Origin: Trichopria drosophilae
Taxonomy: Eukaryota > Arthropoda > Insecta > Hymenoptera > Diapriidae
Direction: 5' to 3'
DNA length: 64,000 nucleotides
Assembly (NCBI GenBank): GCA_030407085.1
Contig: CM059586.1
Location: forward strand, 27,825,501 to 27,889,500
Below the pieces are notes generated by a model. The model did no database searches. It was not told where the DNA came from and worked only from the letters and a program-made list of their open reading frames with translations. Position numbers and translations under genes: made by a program. Position 1 is the stretch's first letter. The number at the start of each line of letters is the position of its first letter. Shown one piece after another: positions 22,517 through 34,100 of the stretch.

Positions 22517-25165
22517 CTATTCTGCATGTCCTGTAAGGCATATCGACAAAGCTTTTGTAATGTCCTTCAATGTTTCTCTAATAGCCGAAACTCCATGTTG
22601 TTCTGCGCAAACCCTCAAACCATTACGCAAATTGTCAATGTCTTCTTTGAATTTCGTGATTTCTTGAGCGAATCCAGAAACTCCATCTGTCGTAGCGATG
22701 TCTACGGCGTATTTTACCTGAAAAAAAATGAAATAACAATTAATTATGCGTTAAAAAGTAAATCATTTATTTTGATCCTTTGACTATTTTAAGCCGAATA
22801 TGAAAATAATCGGAGTAGGGAAACAAAAATTATATTGAATTTTTACATTTTTTATAGGTTATTGCTTAGAAAAACAAGCTTTATCTTATTTTTTTCATTC
22901 AAAAGATTATTTTATGCAATAATAACTATACTTACTTCTCGGAGACATTCGCGAGCTTGGAAAATTTCCTTAAAGCCAGACTTAGTTTGAAAGATATTTT
23001 CTATGCAATCGGTAGATTCTTGCCTCATGGTGGTTAACTTTTTGAGAGCGGCAAATGCCTTTTGTCTTATTTCTTCTGTTAGGGACGTACTTTGGGCAGT
23101 TATGCCAAGAACGCAACCATTGGCGTAAGTTACAACGGTGACGGCAGTGATTTCGTGGACACCTTCCAATTCTTGGCATTCATCAGCATCTAACCCTTGA
23201 TCTCCGCCAGAAATAAAAGAAATTTCCTGCTTAGCCTGCACGATGTAGCGGATACTCTCCATTAGTCAATTTTATAATTTTTTAATTGAATTAGAATTAA
23301 TAATTCGGTATTTGAATTAATATACTGAAATTTATGTTCATGAATCGTGCTGATGAGATATTTGTCAATTTGACTATTCTTCCTCACAGCCGTATATATT
23401 TATGAACATTGTTAAAACCTTACCCTTTTTAATTCGGCAGCTACCGTGTTGTTGATATAAACAACTTCCTCCACTGCGTCACTATCAAACGATTTTGCAA
23501 TGTCTGATATAGATTCAGTAATCTCTTTGATTTCTTCAATGGATTGGTCCAAGCGGGCATCAATTTCTCGTTTTTCTTTGACTCGCCTTTCTTTCATTTC
23601 GTTGACAATGTCGGACATGGCATCACGGCGAGATTGATTTGACTTTACCGCCATTGATAACGTGGCCTGAAAATAAATTTCGGAGAGAAAAATTTAATTT
23701 TAATTAAGTAATGTTCATTTCCAGACGATTCGTATTATAATTTAAAATTAAAATTCAAACCATGAATATTTTAAATAAATCAAGAAATGTTTATTTGGAC
23801 TTTTTCGGTTCCACTGATCAATTTTTTGGGTCCTCGTTGTGGACCTTAACCTTAATTAATAGACAAAAGTCTATATATTTAGAAATAGTATGGTCCTAGG
23901 TAATAGTCGGTCCCAGGCCGTAAAATTTAGCGACCGTACTTTACCGACTGTTTTTAGTCCGTAAAGTGCTGAGATAAATAAATCAAGAAACGTTTTTTTG
24001 GACATTTTCGGTTCCCTTAATCTGTGTATTAATTAAGGTTAAGGTCCACAAGGAGCATCAAAACTGGTCGCCCCCGTCCAAACGCATATTCCCCCTTAAC
24101 CCCCACTACGGCAAAAGTCGCTTTGCATATATCATACTGAGCATGCGCGTAGATATCCCACTAGCAACGCTAGCAACTAAGAATCGTTTTGTGGAGAGAG
24201 GAACGAGGGGGAACCTATGCATTTGGGGGGAAAGAAATTTGCGTTTGGACGGGCATATGCGTTAGGACGGGGACCACTGTAGTATGTACGCGAGAGAGAT
24301 TTTGTCAAATAAAAAAAAAATGTTTCAAACAAAAAAGGGTAGATCATCATATTTTCTGAAAAGAACGTTACGTGCGTTTTCTTCGTAAAATCAAGGCTAA
24401 TGCCATAGAAGACGAATGAACATTAAACTAATCAAGTTGACGTATTTTAGTATGTTCTATCATAAAAGTTTAAAAAGAGTACAGTGATCTGGGATTGCAT
24501 GTGCCTAGTAGAGATTTTCAGTTCTGAGTTTATAATCATTTCGTTATTTAACATTTTTAATGGCGTGAATATGCCTTAATACAAGAGATTAAATCACCTA
24601 AGAAGATTCGTGTTTCTAAATTAATGATTCGGTTGACACGTTCTGGGGGTACACGTTCAAGTATTGAAATTGATAATTTTCAGTTCTTTTTCTATGGTCA
24701 ATTAAATAGCTGAGTCTACTAAACCCTGCCCAATCGAGGAGTACATGAAACCACTAGTTTTCTACTACTTTTGGTATTAGCGTGTGTAGTTAGTATTTTT
24801 ATATTAGTTATTATTTAATTTACGCTAGCGATTATTATACTGTTTAGTAATAAGCTTTTGTATTTAGTTAGATTGAGCTGGATCAGGCTGGAAAGCAGCA
24901 TTATTAATGTTTATATGTTCTTCACATGTCCAATAGAGTCAATTATTATCGTTATTATTTCGCTATACTGACTATGTCACAGATTTAATAAAAACAACCC
25001 GAAAAGTCTCTCGATTCGCGCGTAAGAACAGTCAGAAAACGTAGCATTGTCACCAAATCGACTGGAAATCACGATGAAAGTGAATAGTAAAATACTATTT
25101 AAATAACTAATTTTACTTACGGTAGCGCACGCCAAGGTGCACAAAATGATCGCAAAGTTCTTCAT
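22517..25165 (-). CDS. Secreted six-cysteine helical protein, family member A, 262 aa, four exons
   Basis: Exons in transcript order: 25121-25165, 23424-23666, 22936-23235 and 22517-22717. All introns are phase 0; donors are GTAAGT, GTAAGG and GTAAGT, and acceptors are TTTTCAG, CGTGCAG and TTTTTCAG. Exon 1 gives a signal peptide (MKNFAIILCTLACAT). Exon 2 is highly charged and likely coiled coil (KEKREIDARLDQSIEEIKE). Exon 3 carries cysteines in ECQELE, NGCVLG, DCIENI and ECLRE; exon 4 has VCAEQ and ends ICLTGHAE. All six cysteines and the exon lengths match members B and C, although overall identity is low, so this is the diverged member. Function is unknown. A long secreted helical protein of this type resembles insect TsetseEP/DUF725-like proteins in general shape only. 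A TATA box lies 59 bases before the ATG. Intron 1 holds two nested repeats. Confidence 0.87.
23772..24060. repeat. Inverted repeat inside intron 1 of member A
   Basis: The phrase AAATAAATCAAGAAATGTTT, then TTGGACTTTTTCGGTTCC, occurs twice in direct orientation (about 23772 and 23975). Meanwhile TGTGGACCTTAACCTTAATT in the first half is inverted as ATTAAGGTTAAGGTCCACA in the second. This is the pattern of a degraded foldback element. Confidence 0.5.
24065..24277. mobile_element. MITE with TGGTCGCCCCCGTCC ends
   Basis: TGGTCGCCCCCGTCCAAACG on the left pairs with GTTAGGACGGGGACCA on the right; GTTTGGACGGGCATATGC repeats the motif just inside the right end. The interior is G-rich (GGAACGAGGGGGAACC), unlike its host intron. 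Confidence 0.65.
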
Positions 25166-25216
25166 TTCACCGATTATGATAGTTACGATTGCAGGCACTC
25201 GTGCGGGAGTCTTGAA

Positions 25217-25224
25217 TTTATATA
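25217..25224 (-). promoter_or_regulatory. TATA box of six-cysteine gene A
   Basis: TATATAAA on the minus strand, 59 bases from the far edge of the box to the ATG. It matches the spacing of the TATAAATA boxes of members B (61) and C (57). Confidence 0.6.
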
Positions 25225-25769
25225 CCAAGCAAACTTAGAAGTAAATAAAAGGCAACAATATTCCGAGTATACTATTAAAGAATTAATTATTATGAGAATA
25301 GCATATTGCCAGTATCTTCCACACTATCATCTGCGTGATAACGTCTATAAAGTATTATTCGCGACAAATACGTAGAAAAATCTGTATCGATAAGAATGAT
25401 CAAATTCGTATAAATTATTCTACATATATGTATATAAGAGTCAAGCTCACCAACTCTCGGCATTTAAAAAAATAATATTCAAATTAGTAACAAATAATTT
25501 TTATTCCAAATTATAAATTTTTGATTTAATAGAGGTCTATTAACCCGTGTAACTCATATTTTTTAATAACGTTTTGATTGAACGAGTCAAAGAGAATATT
25601 TTGTGACAATTTCAACGAAAAATATAAAAAAAAGACACTATCTTTGCTGTATTATACTGTAACGGATCAAATAAAAAACGCGAATCAGTTACAGTTGTGA
25701 ATTCGCAAATTAAATTCATATTATGGTTTTTGAAAATAGCCATATTTACTAATAGCCATAATTAATTGA

Positions 25770-26405
25770 ATAATTCGATCACGTAAAGATTCTGAGATAT
25801 CCTAACCTAAAAGTGCAAAAACACCGCTTTTACCATTTTCAGCAGGTTTTTGTGGTGGAATAAAATTTTTGTTCGCAATTTGGCAAAACGTAGATTAAAG
25901 GGCTTTTCATGGAGTTATCGAAGTTTTCATCAAGGGAATAAATATGATTTTCATACATTTAAGAAATGTGTAAATACATGAAAATAATTAAGAAAATGAG
26001 ACCTACCTTCTTGCTCATAGTTGTTCCATCACAAGATCTTGAAACATGACAACACACCACTTGTACCTATTTTCAATAAGTTTTTGTGGCGGAACATCAT
26101 TTGTGTTTGCAATTTGACCAAAAACGGATTAACGTGACCTCACCAGAAACCTGAGTTTACTTTTCGGAAGGTTTTCAATGTGTTGTATTTCCCAATTTAG
26201 TTGTAGAATTGCTCTATCTCGTCAAGATTTTGAGATATCCTAACTCAAAAGTGCAAAAAACGAACATCATAATAATTCCTACAATTTTTCTCTGTGTGTA
26301 ATATAAATATGATGTACCTAACAACCATACTCTCTCAATTTGAAACAGTGACTTTTTTTCACTGAAAATTAGTGAATATTCACAGTTTCCAACAGAGAGA
26401 GTACA
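25770..26405. repeat. Tandem-like degraded repeat and a short palindrome
   Basis: Three partial copies of a unit of about 250 bases share GATTxTGAGATATCCTAAC and GxTTTTTGTGG(C/T)GGAA phrases (25795, 25850, 26080, 26227). At 26328-26405 a hairpin is formed by ACTCTCTCAATTTGAAACAG and TTTCCAACAGAGAGAGT around TTCACTGAAAATTAGTGAA. No gene seen. Confidence 0.4.
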
Positions 26406-28437
26406 TAATAATATAATTTTCGAACAAAAAATGTTGAAAATACACGTTAGCTGCTGAACTAAAAGAATTAGACCATAAATTGCGGAAGTATTATTTACGT
26501 CTTTTTGTTGACCAATGACCAGCTAAAATAGAGCATGTTTGATTAGGTTAGGTTCAGAAGAACATTCTATCTGGAGATTCCTAGGGAGGGGTGAGCGAAT
26601 AGTACAGTTAGAGTTTCGAGAGACTGAGAGCATAATGAGAGAAACGTGTTGCCCCTTGACCTTCGTACCGCGCCTGCTGCATCTTTGTTGCAAGGAAATC
26701 CCTGATATGCGTTTTGTCACTCTGTCACACCTACGTTTTCTTATTTCTGTCTTTATCATGTTTATTTATCGATTAATTGCACTTGTTACACATACATATC
26801 ATATTTAATTTCTTCTTCTAATACCTCTTCTTCTTTTTTATATTAATCAAAAGATTCCTAAAGTTTAAGTCACAAGCTTAAAAATTTGTAATGAAAATTA
26901 GCTGCTTTCAAAATAAATTCATACTTAAGTTTATTTATTTAGTTTACATGTTAACAGAAAGAACTGTTAATGATATGATTTCTTTTTCGAAGTAATATTA
27001 ATTTAAATATTTTCATAATGGTTTAAATGTTGTTCGGTGTTCTTTACATGTTTGCTATTAAAATAATGAACATATATATGGGCATTATTCTAAACTTCGA
27101 GGTTGAAGAAAATTTCATTTTTTTTTAGGCACATTCATGAAATTAATTTTATTGGCTTTAGAATTGATCAAATGACAGGAAAAACCTTGCGTGACTCATT
27201 TATACACAATGTATTTTTTTTGTTAATGTAACATATGTTACGTTACTCGTAAAATTATTTTTTAGTTTTGTAACGTTTAATATACATAAAAAATTCAGTT
27301 CTTTTGCTTATGGCCTAATTTTTAGAAGCTAGTATATAAAATTAAACGTCTAGTTAATAGTTATTCAAATTTAAAATAATGGATTAAATATGGCGGAAAT
27401 TTGATATGTTAGGGTTTTTGAGGCCACTGATCAAATCCAAAGTCAATTTTCATTAAAATTTGAAATCCAAATGCATGATTTAACATTAAGGATACTAAAA
27501 AATTAAAACGATTTGTAAAGAATAATCATTTTATTATTGTCAAAAAGTGTGTTTTTTGTTGTATTAAAAGAACACAAAAATTATAAATACTTTAATAACT
27601 TAGGAGAAAAGATCACAATGATTCCAAAGTACTTAGAAGCTAAATTACAGATGTGCCATTAAATAATTTGATTTTTCAAAGTGAGTTTCGCTTGGAAATT
27701 TAAAGTTTGACGTGGTCGCATTTTTTATGTATAGGTGGCACACATTCGGGCAAAGGCTCAAATTACTTCTTATCATATAGGTAATGTACCCCTGTTGTGT
27801 GCTTTCTTAAAAACCAATGTGAAAAAAATTATCTAAGGTTGATTGCTAAATTGTCAACTATAAAAAAAAGTTATCTCGCAAGTTTGAAGGTATATAATTT
27901 TATTCCTCAGTGAGGCACATCATTAAGTTAAGGATTTTTCATTTGTTTACATCCCCAAATACTTCCACAAAAAACCACAGACCATAAAAAAAAAGGTGCA
28001 AAAAGTTTCAGTGTTAAAACTGAAAAAATGTAGTGAGTGTCGCGCACCAAAAACAGGCAAATTCACTACTTTTATTTACTCTCATTGTTTTCTACATATC
28101 TGTAATTAGTAATAAACACTTATTACAAGTAAAACGAACAAAAATTTGTTAATCTGTCGTGTTGCAAAGTTATATTTGAAATTTTTAAGGTATCATAATG
28201 AGCGACAACATAAAGTTTAAAAGTTCTAGAACAATGCCCATATATGTAATTAAATGGTAAAATTTCAGAAACCTTTCATATCTCAATATATTTGTGAACA
28301 TTTTTATATTATTTATATTGGTTAAAACTTATCAACATTATTAGTTATACGCTAAACATATTGGCCAATGTATATAATTTCTTATTATATTATTGGTATA
28401 TTGAAAATATGATATAAATATAGCACTAAAATTATTT
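26406..28437. other. Intergenic DNA, no gene seen
   Basis: A block at about 26540-26760 has much higher G+C than its surroundings and contains GGAGGGGTGAGCGAATAG and GTACCGCGCCTGCTGCATC. It has open frames on both strands, but no splice or start context that makes a gene, and is more likely an immigrant repeat. The rest is plain AT-rich DNA. Confidence 0.4.
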
Positions 28438-28613
28438 CTACTCGCACGAGAAAAATGAAACAGTTGGAACTACTAAAGATAGTAAAATAAGACACAACCC
28501 ATCCTTATTAGTGAATTCTACTATTTGAATAGTAAGAGCAAGTAAAGAAGTAGTTGCGCCAGTTCTTACTATTTATGTAGTAAAGCTAACTATTTATTTT
28601 TTCCGTGCGGGAT
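28438..28613. mobile_element. Short MITE with CTCGCACGAGAAAAA / TTTTTCCGTGCGGG ends
   Basis: Ends pair as inverted repeats with mismatches. The interior has repeated ACTACTAAAGATAGTAAA and CTTACTATTTATGTAGTAAA hairpins. 176 bases, non-coding. Confidence 0.5.
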
Positions 28614-28790
28614 ATTCAAAAAATGAAGTGTTCTGGATTTTTCTTTTATATGTCTAAATTTTATAAACGTAATAATATACAAAAAGAACTATATCGTATT
28701 TTTCGAAAGGTTAAAGAAATTTCTTTTAAAATGTGTCATTGAAAGAAAAAATTAAATTAGATCATTTTAAGTGCATCAAAAGTGTATATA

Positions 28791-28997
28791 TGTACACTTA
28801 GAAAAAAAATAGTTAAAACAACCAGAATTCTGGTTGGTTTAAGCAGAAATATTGTTGGTTTAACCAGAAATATTGTTGGTTTAACTAGAAATAATGTTAA
28901 AACAATTATTAAAACTAAACTATGTAGAATTCTGGTTATTATAATCAGAAAAAATAGTACGGTCGTATTTAACCAGAACATTTTTTTTTAGTGTATA
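28791..28997. mobile_element. Short MITE with TACACTTAGAAAAAAA ends and an internal tandem word
   Basis: The end TACACTTAGAAAAAAAAT pairs with TTTTTTTTTAGTGTA. Inside, GAAATATTGTTGGTTTAAC is repeated in tandem three times and AACCAGAATTCTGGTT is a perfect palindrome. Confidence 0.65.
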
Positions 28998-29439
28998 ATA
29001 GAAGTTAGTCAAATACCAGCTTAAAGTTAATAAGTACCATCACAGATAAAAATTAACATTTTTCAATAGCACAAAGAACTTTAAACATGAACATTAGATG
29101 TAACATGATTCGTTTAAGAGTACAAAATAAAGGTAAAGTCTATTTGCCAACTCCAATAATAATGTTTTTAACCACTTGATCTACGGATGACCTTCGTCAT
29201 TTTTTTCCCCGATATGCTACGTCAGATCATCGCCGTGTTATAAATTAGTCTAACGAAGCCAGTAAATCACGGTGACTAAGAATCAAGTTCTTAGTAATGG
29301 TTGTTTATCTAATTTTTTTTAAATCTTCCCTCTAAAATAAGACATCATATCAAATATGTCAGACATACAGAATTAATGAAATCTATTCTACGTCAATATC
29401 CTACAGTTTTCTGAGTCGCTAATACGAATCGGACGTTAG

Positions 29440-29700
29440 ATTTTAAATATTCAAAATGTCGGATCCAGTATGGCGTACAAATTTTCAAAAATGCTTTGGG
29501 AATATGGAATGGAGCTCCATATTGGATTCGTAATTTTTAATTTTTTTAAATTGACGCAAGAATCATATTTATCAATTCTAAAAACCACCGAGTAGATTGC
29601 CGTGAATGTTGCGTCAATTTTTAAATTTTGTCTGACATATTTGACTCGCCATTTTGAATTTTCAATATATGGATGACGATTTGCAGTCTTTTGATCGGCA
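29440..29700. repeat. Dispersed repeat of the 'CCAATATGGC' type, second occurrence
   Basis: AAAATGTCGGATCCAGTATGG and GGAGCTCCATATTGGATTCG resemble the wording at 7960-8200 and 32040-32350. Non-coding. Confidence 0.3.
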
Positions 29701-29825
29701 AAATTAACTAAAGGGCGCCGATAAACCTAATTTGCTGAATAGAAAGGTATAGTTTTGAATCGATTAACAAAAGTGATTAAAAAATCTTCAGCATTGTTTA
29801 AAAAAAAATGAAACATAGAGCGCCA

Positions 29826-30212
29826 TATGATTGACGGGTACAGGACGTTTTGGCGAGACCGTTTTGGCGCTAGGACTTTTTGGCCCGCCATTTTGGAGCC
29901 AGGATGTTTTTGCCCCGCCGTTTTGGTGTCAGAGTATTTAATCCGTGTTTTCGTGGCGAGAATTTTTTTAGATCAAAATCAAAATTGTAAAATGGTGGCA
30001 GCGAAGAAATGACAATCTCACGAAACTGACCTAACCTAAAAGAATATGGCTGCACAGGGAAATTTCATCCAGGAAAATTCTGACGAAGAAATTACTTCCG
30101 AAATTTATTATTTCTTCAGAAATAATTTCCGGTCATCATAAATACGAAATGTCACGTCTGCTATACTCAAATATTTTAAATTTTACATACATTTCAAATG
30201 TTTCGTAACATT

Positions 30213-30251
<39 letters not shown>

Positions 30252-30430
30252 AATCAGTCTCTCTTCATGGTGTTACGTGGGTGAAGGAAGAATCCAATAA
30301 TGACCTGAAAAAGCGTTACGTGGTTTACTTATGGACGACCCTCTAGCTACTTGAAAAAAAAGGAGTGGCGCCAAAACGGTGGGGCCAAATGGCATCGACA
30401 AAAGGGCCGCGCCAAACAGTCCTGCTACGA
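29826..30430. mobile_element. Degraded element with 'TTTTGGCG' inverted ends and a (GA)n tract inside
   Basis: GACGTTTTGGCGAGACCGTT, TTTTGGCGCTAGGAC and similar words on the left return inverted on the right as GGCGCCAAAACGGTGGGGCC and CGCCAAACAGTCCTG. Between them lies a (GA)n microsatellite at 30213-30244 followed by a G run. Confidence 0.5.
30213..30244. repeat. (GA)n microsatellite
   Basis: An uninterrupted run of about fifteen GA units followed by eight or nine G residues. Confidence 0.95.
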
Positions 30431-32417
30431 TATTGACTTATTTTTTATTATTGTTTTATATTTTATTATTAACTCAATAATGTTGATTTTTGCACATTAA
30501 TTGCCAACAATTTAAAAGCTTCTGAGATTTACTCATCTTAATAAACCTAAACAAGGTATTTTTAATTTTTTCAATTGTCAGTAATAAGAATTATTAATTA
30601 TTACTAGGTTATATACGAAAAAGAAAATACTCTTCATTTCCTTTAAGTTTTATTATTTTTAGTGACATTTTTATTACTTTATTGTAATTTTCGTATAATT
30701 GTTTACGTCGTTTAAATTTGAATAGAAATTATCGGGATATTTTTGTTATGCGTAAAATTTCAAGAACGTAATTACGATAATTTCTTGCAATTGAACAAAA
30801 CGAAGTTTTATTTTCTTTTTTTTCATAAGCAATTTATTGATTCTCGTTGATGAGTTTAATAAATATTAATTTCTTAGTGCATAATTTGTAATACTATTTA
30901 TTGTCGAAAAGGAAATAACTGTTTATTTCGAAATGTTGGTAATACTAACATTATAATCAGCAAAGAAATAGCTTTACATTTTGAATATTCGAAAGAATTT
31001 GTTCATACAAGAAAGCTGCAATATGGTGCAATTCGAACGATTAAAAATGCGATTCATATAATGCGGAAATGCAAAAACAATGTTAAATTGAGTCAATGAC
31101 TTGTTTCGGAAGATTTTAAGTGTAATTAATGCATTTCATAAAATTTTATCAGCAATAGCTGATAATATATTATCATTATCTGAATTCTCTGTTTTATGTT
31201 TCAATATATTTTAAATAAATGAGTTTTGTTTAATTTCCTCAGTTATTCAGGCTCCCGTGACATCACGATTTATGTACAAAAACTTGTTTGTTCTAAACAC
31301 CTTCTGCTTTTTTGACAAATTTATAAAAATGCATTATATGCAATTTTTGGATATTGCAAGCAATCGCTTATTTTAGGCTTGTTTTCTAGTTCGCAGGAAT
31401 ACTTGCATTTTATGGTGGTTTAGTTTGAATTATTATTGTTAATCATGCGAATATTATTCTACTTGTTTTAAATTATTCAAATTATCAAATACACTTTACT
31501 AAAATGTGAAGTATGGCAATAGATTATAAATCAATATGCACAATGTTATCATAATATATCATTTAAAGGAGTGAAAGATAACTATAAATAACGTGATGCA
31601 AATAAAATAATTATTATTATTCTATTACTATTAAACACGCAACTACTTCCAACAATCGAGTAAGATTAGTTATTGACGTCTAAATTGAAATGTTAGTATA
31701 AAATGTAGCTTTATTAGAAATACTCTAATTTAAAAAAAGATAATATGTAAATGTAATGAATGAATTGAACTTATATAATATAATATTTATTAGTTTTAAC
31801 GATTCAAAACTAAACTCTGAGATTATATATACTACGTAAAATTGATCGACTGGATACAGTATTATATCAAAAGCAGATTTTATTCTAAAAAGATTATCTT
31901 CTTAAATGGTAAGTTCTGTATTATTATATCAACAGATATGGCAGTGTCTCATTCCATTTTTTGTTTATTTATTTAATTTTCAGTAACTCGGTAATCAGCA
32001 ACAGCTTATGGGAATGTGCTTCTAAATTATTGCTAAAGCTTATATAAAGAAGGCCGCCATATTGAGTCAACCATACTGATTTTTAAAATTTTAATATCGG
32101 ATTTGTAACCAGAAATCTAAAAAACATTCACATACTTATTTTTGTGTATATCGCTTAATTGTTTCGTCAAAATTTGAAAAATCATTTCCGCCATATTAGG
32201 TCCGCTATATTAAATTTGAAAACTTTCCTTTTTTCTACGATCAGCGAATAAAATAACTTGTAAAAGGATATATAGTAATCAGGGCCTCTGCTCCCGAATT
32301 ACCGAAGTTTGGATAAAATATCTTCAAATAAGTCGCCATTTTGAATATTTTGAGGTGAGGTTTATGAGCTTCTTACACCATAACTTTTAAGTATAAACAT
32401 TGTATGCATTTCTTATA
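30431..32417. other. Intergenic DNA, no gene seen
   Basis: Plain AT-rich sequence; the last 350 bases (32040-32350) carry the degraded GCCGCCATATTGAGTC / GTCCGCTATATT repeat related to the one at 7960. No splice-bounded open frame was found on either strand. Confidence 0.5.
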
Positions 32418-32685
32418 TACAATAGAGTCCTGGTATATTTGCGTCTCGCTATATTTACGTCCCAGCATATTTTCCCAGTTCCGTCTCGTTATATTTGTCT
32501 GTCGTCGATCTCTTTTTCCTCCACCTTGCGCACTGGGGCTTCAGGAAGCGCTTGCTGTGACGTCACGAACGTTAAGCGACTGAGGAGAGTGGGAGAAGCA
32601 GCACTCCCTTTCTTTTGACAAATATAAGGAAACGGGACAGGAAGGCGAGGTACCGAGCGGGCAAATATACCGGGACTCTATTGTA
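32418..32685 (-). mobile_element. AGAGTCCCGG MITE, copy c (longest)
   Basis: Ends TACAATAGAGTCCTGGTATA and TATACCGGGACTCTATTGTA are near-perfect inverted repeats. The element runs opposite to copies a and b: its reverse complement contains GAACGTTAAGC-, GTGACGTCACAGCAAGCG- and CTTCCTGAAGCCCCAG-type words that line up with copy a. About 268 bases, with TA at both borders. Confidence 0.88.
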
Positions 32686-32788
32686 GTTAGTTAGTCAGCC
32701 CGTTAATGTATTCATGGTTTAACACTGCCTTTGCTTACACGGACGTTCGTTACATTTAAATTCTTCTGACATTTTCTCTTTCTTCACA

Positions 32789-33033
32789 TATAGTAGTCCT
32801 CCGCTTAAGTTATGAATTTCAGTTATAAGAATGGCGGCTATCTCCCTTACGTTATACGTTCTCCTGTATTCCCCACTACTGCAAGCTTTTACTTCTCTGC
32901 ACATTGATATTAAACACAGCGCGTGGTGAGAGAATATTTGAGGGGAAAATATAACTTAAGGGGGAGGGAAAGGTACAATTTTAAGAGATTATATAACATA
33001 AGGTAAGATAACTTAAGGGGAGCGCTATTGTAT
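32789..33033. mobile_element. MITE with TAGTAGTCCTCCGCTTAAG ends
   Basis: ATAGTAGTCCTCCGCTTAAG, then TTAT, pairs with ATAACTTAAGGGGAGCGCTA then TTGTAT. AACTTAAGGGGGAGG near 32954 repeats the end motif internally. Confidence 0.6.
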
Positions 33034-33618
33034 TACATCAAATAAATTTCACTAACCTTATTACATTATCACACTCTTTCACTTACTTTCTCTTCCCACC
33101 CTCACTCCCCCTCACTTCCTTTCCCCACCCTCACACACCCTCTCTTTCTTCTTACCCTTTCTCTAAGTTATAAACAATTATGGTCCGTTCCATCCTCATT
33201 TCCTCAACATCTATGCCTATCTCCTAACTTTAGGATCCCTCAAGGTATAATAAGAGAGGTATAGCAAGGCGCATGTTGGGGAAAGCGAAAGACCAATTTA
33301 TATCAACGTTGATTGGTTGCTTCTATATTTACTTTATTATAACGTATACCCATCCTGCCTCAACCTACCAATTTAGAACAACGCGCGCCGATTGGTTGCT
33401 TCTGCGCAACCACGAAGTTGTTGTACCTTTCTTCTTATACAGTGGGATCCATTTTTTCCCTTTCGGTTTCACGGAAATCACACATCCTTTTCTCTTCTAT
33501 CAACCAATATTTATCTCCTCTTTTCTCGTAATTTCGACATTATGTCGATCCTCTTACTTGCTCTTCTCCCTCTTGCTCGTCTGCCACTTCTATAATTACC
33601 TCTTAATATTTCCTATAA
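33034..33618. other. CT-rich intergenic DNA
   Basis: Strand-biased CT-rich sequence (for example TTCCCACCCTCACTCCCCCT and later CCCTCTTGCTCGTCTGCC). An open frame of 187 codons (33273-33836) exists only because the strand is poor in purines; it runs into the LINE-like tail and has no recognisable domain. Confidence 0.45.
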
Positions 33619-33735
33619 ATAATGATAATAATAATAATAGACGTCTTTATTGGTCACGTAAAGAGAGTGCATTATTCCTTTACAATGCCAAGGGGCGAGT
33701 CACAGCTTTTACGAAGCTGCTTTGCAGACTCACCC
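33619..33735 (-). mobile_element. 3' end of a LINE-like retroelement
   Basis: Read on the minus strand, the segment ends ACCAATAAAGACGTCTATTA and runs into (TTA)n (33621-33640). That is the usual look of a non-LTR retrotransposon 3' end with a simple-repeat tail. The body contains CTTCGTAAAAGCTGTGACTC. It is strongly 5'-truncated. Confidence 0.5.
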
Positions 33736-33845
33736 AAATGTTTTTTATATTCTCTGAAATCTCACTTATTTCCATAAAAAATTCCTTCTCTCAATACTTT
33801 CCCTTTCCCATTTTCTCATATACTCTTCCCGAGTAGAAATTTATT

Positions 33846-33896
33846 AAGGCCCTGATCAGGCGGCTAAGGCTTTGGTTAGGTCCTGATCAGGGCCTT
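33846..33896. repeat. Short palindrome AGGCCCTGATCAGG...CCTGATCAGGGCCT
   Basis: Two inverted 15-base arms separated by about 20 bases of GGCTAAGGCTTTGGTTAG. Stem-forming; no associated gene. Confidence 0.7.
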
Positions 33897-34057
33897 AATC
33901 CTTAGTTCCGACAGCTATTTTATGGCCTTTTCCTCCTACTACCTGGGTCAAATATGTCCTGCCGTATAAAATATAACTTACAATTGTGCAATTTATAAAG
34001 TACAATGTGAATTTTCTCTTGGTCGAAAACGACCCATGCGTCGGCATTAAGGGTTAA
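33894..34057 (-). mobile_element. AACCCTTA element, copy 1
   Basis: Ends TTAATCCTTAG and TTAAGGGTTAA; the reverse complement matches 39891-40051, sharing TACTTTATAAATTGCACAA, TTTTCGACCxAGAGAAAATTC and GGCAGGxCATATTTGACC. About 160 bases, non-coding. Confidence 0.75.
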
Positions 34058-34100
34058 TAAATGTCTACTCGAGTTGTGTTTTCCTTTCATCTGCCTTGCA

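Noticed and set aside
33273..33836. Open frame of 187 codons, the longest in the window
   Set aside because: It lies in a purine-poor strand, runs straight into a LINE-like tail with a (ATA)n tract, and shows no domain or paralog; an artefact of composition.
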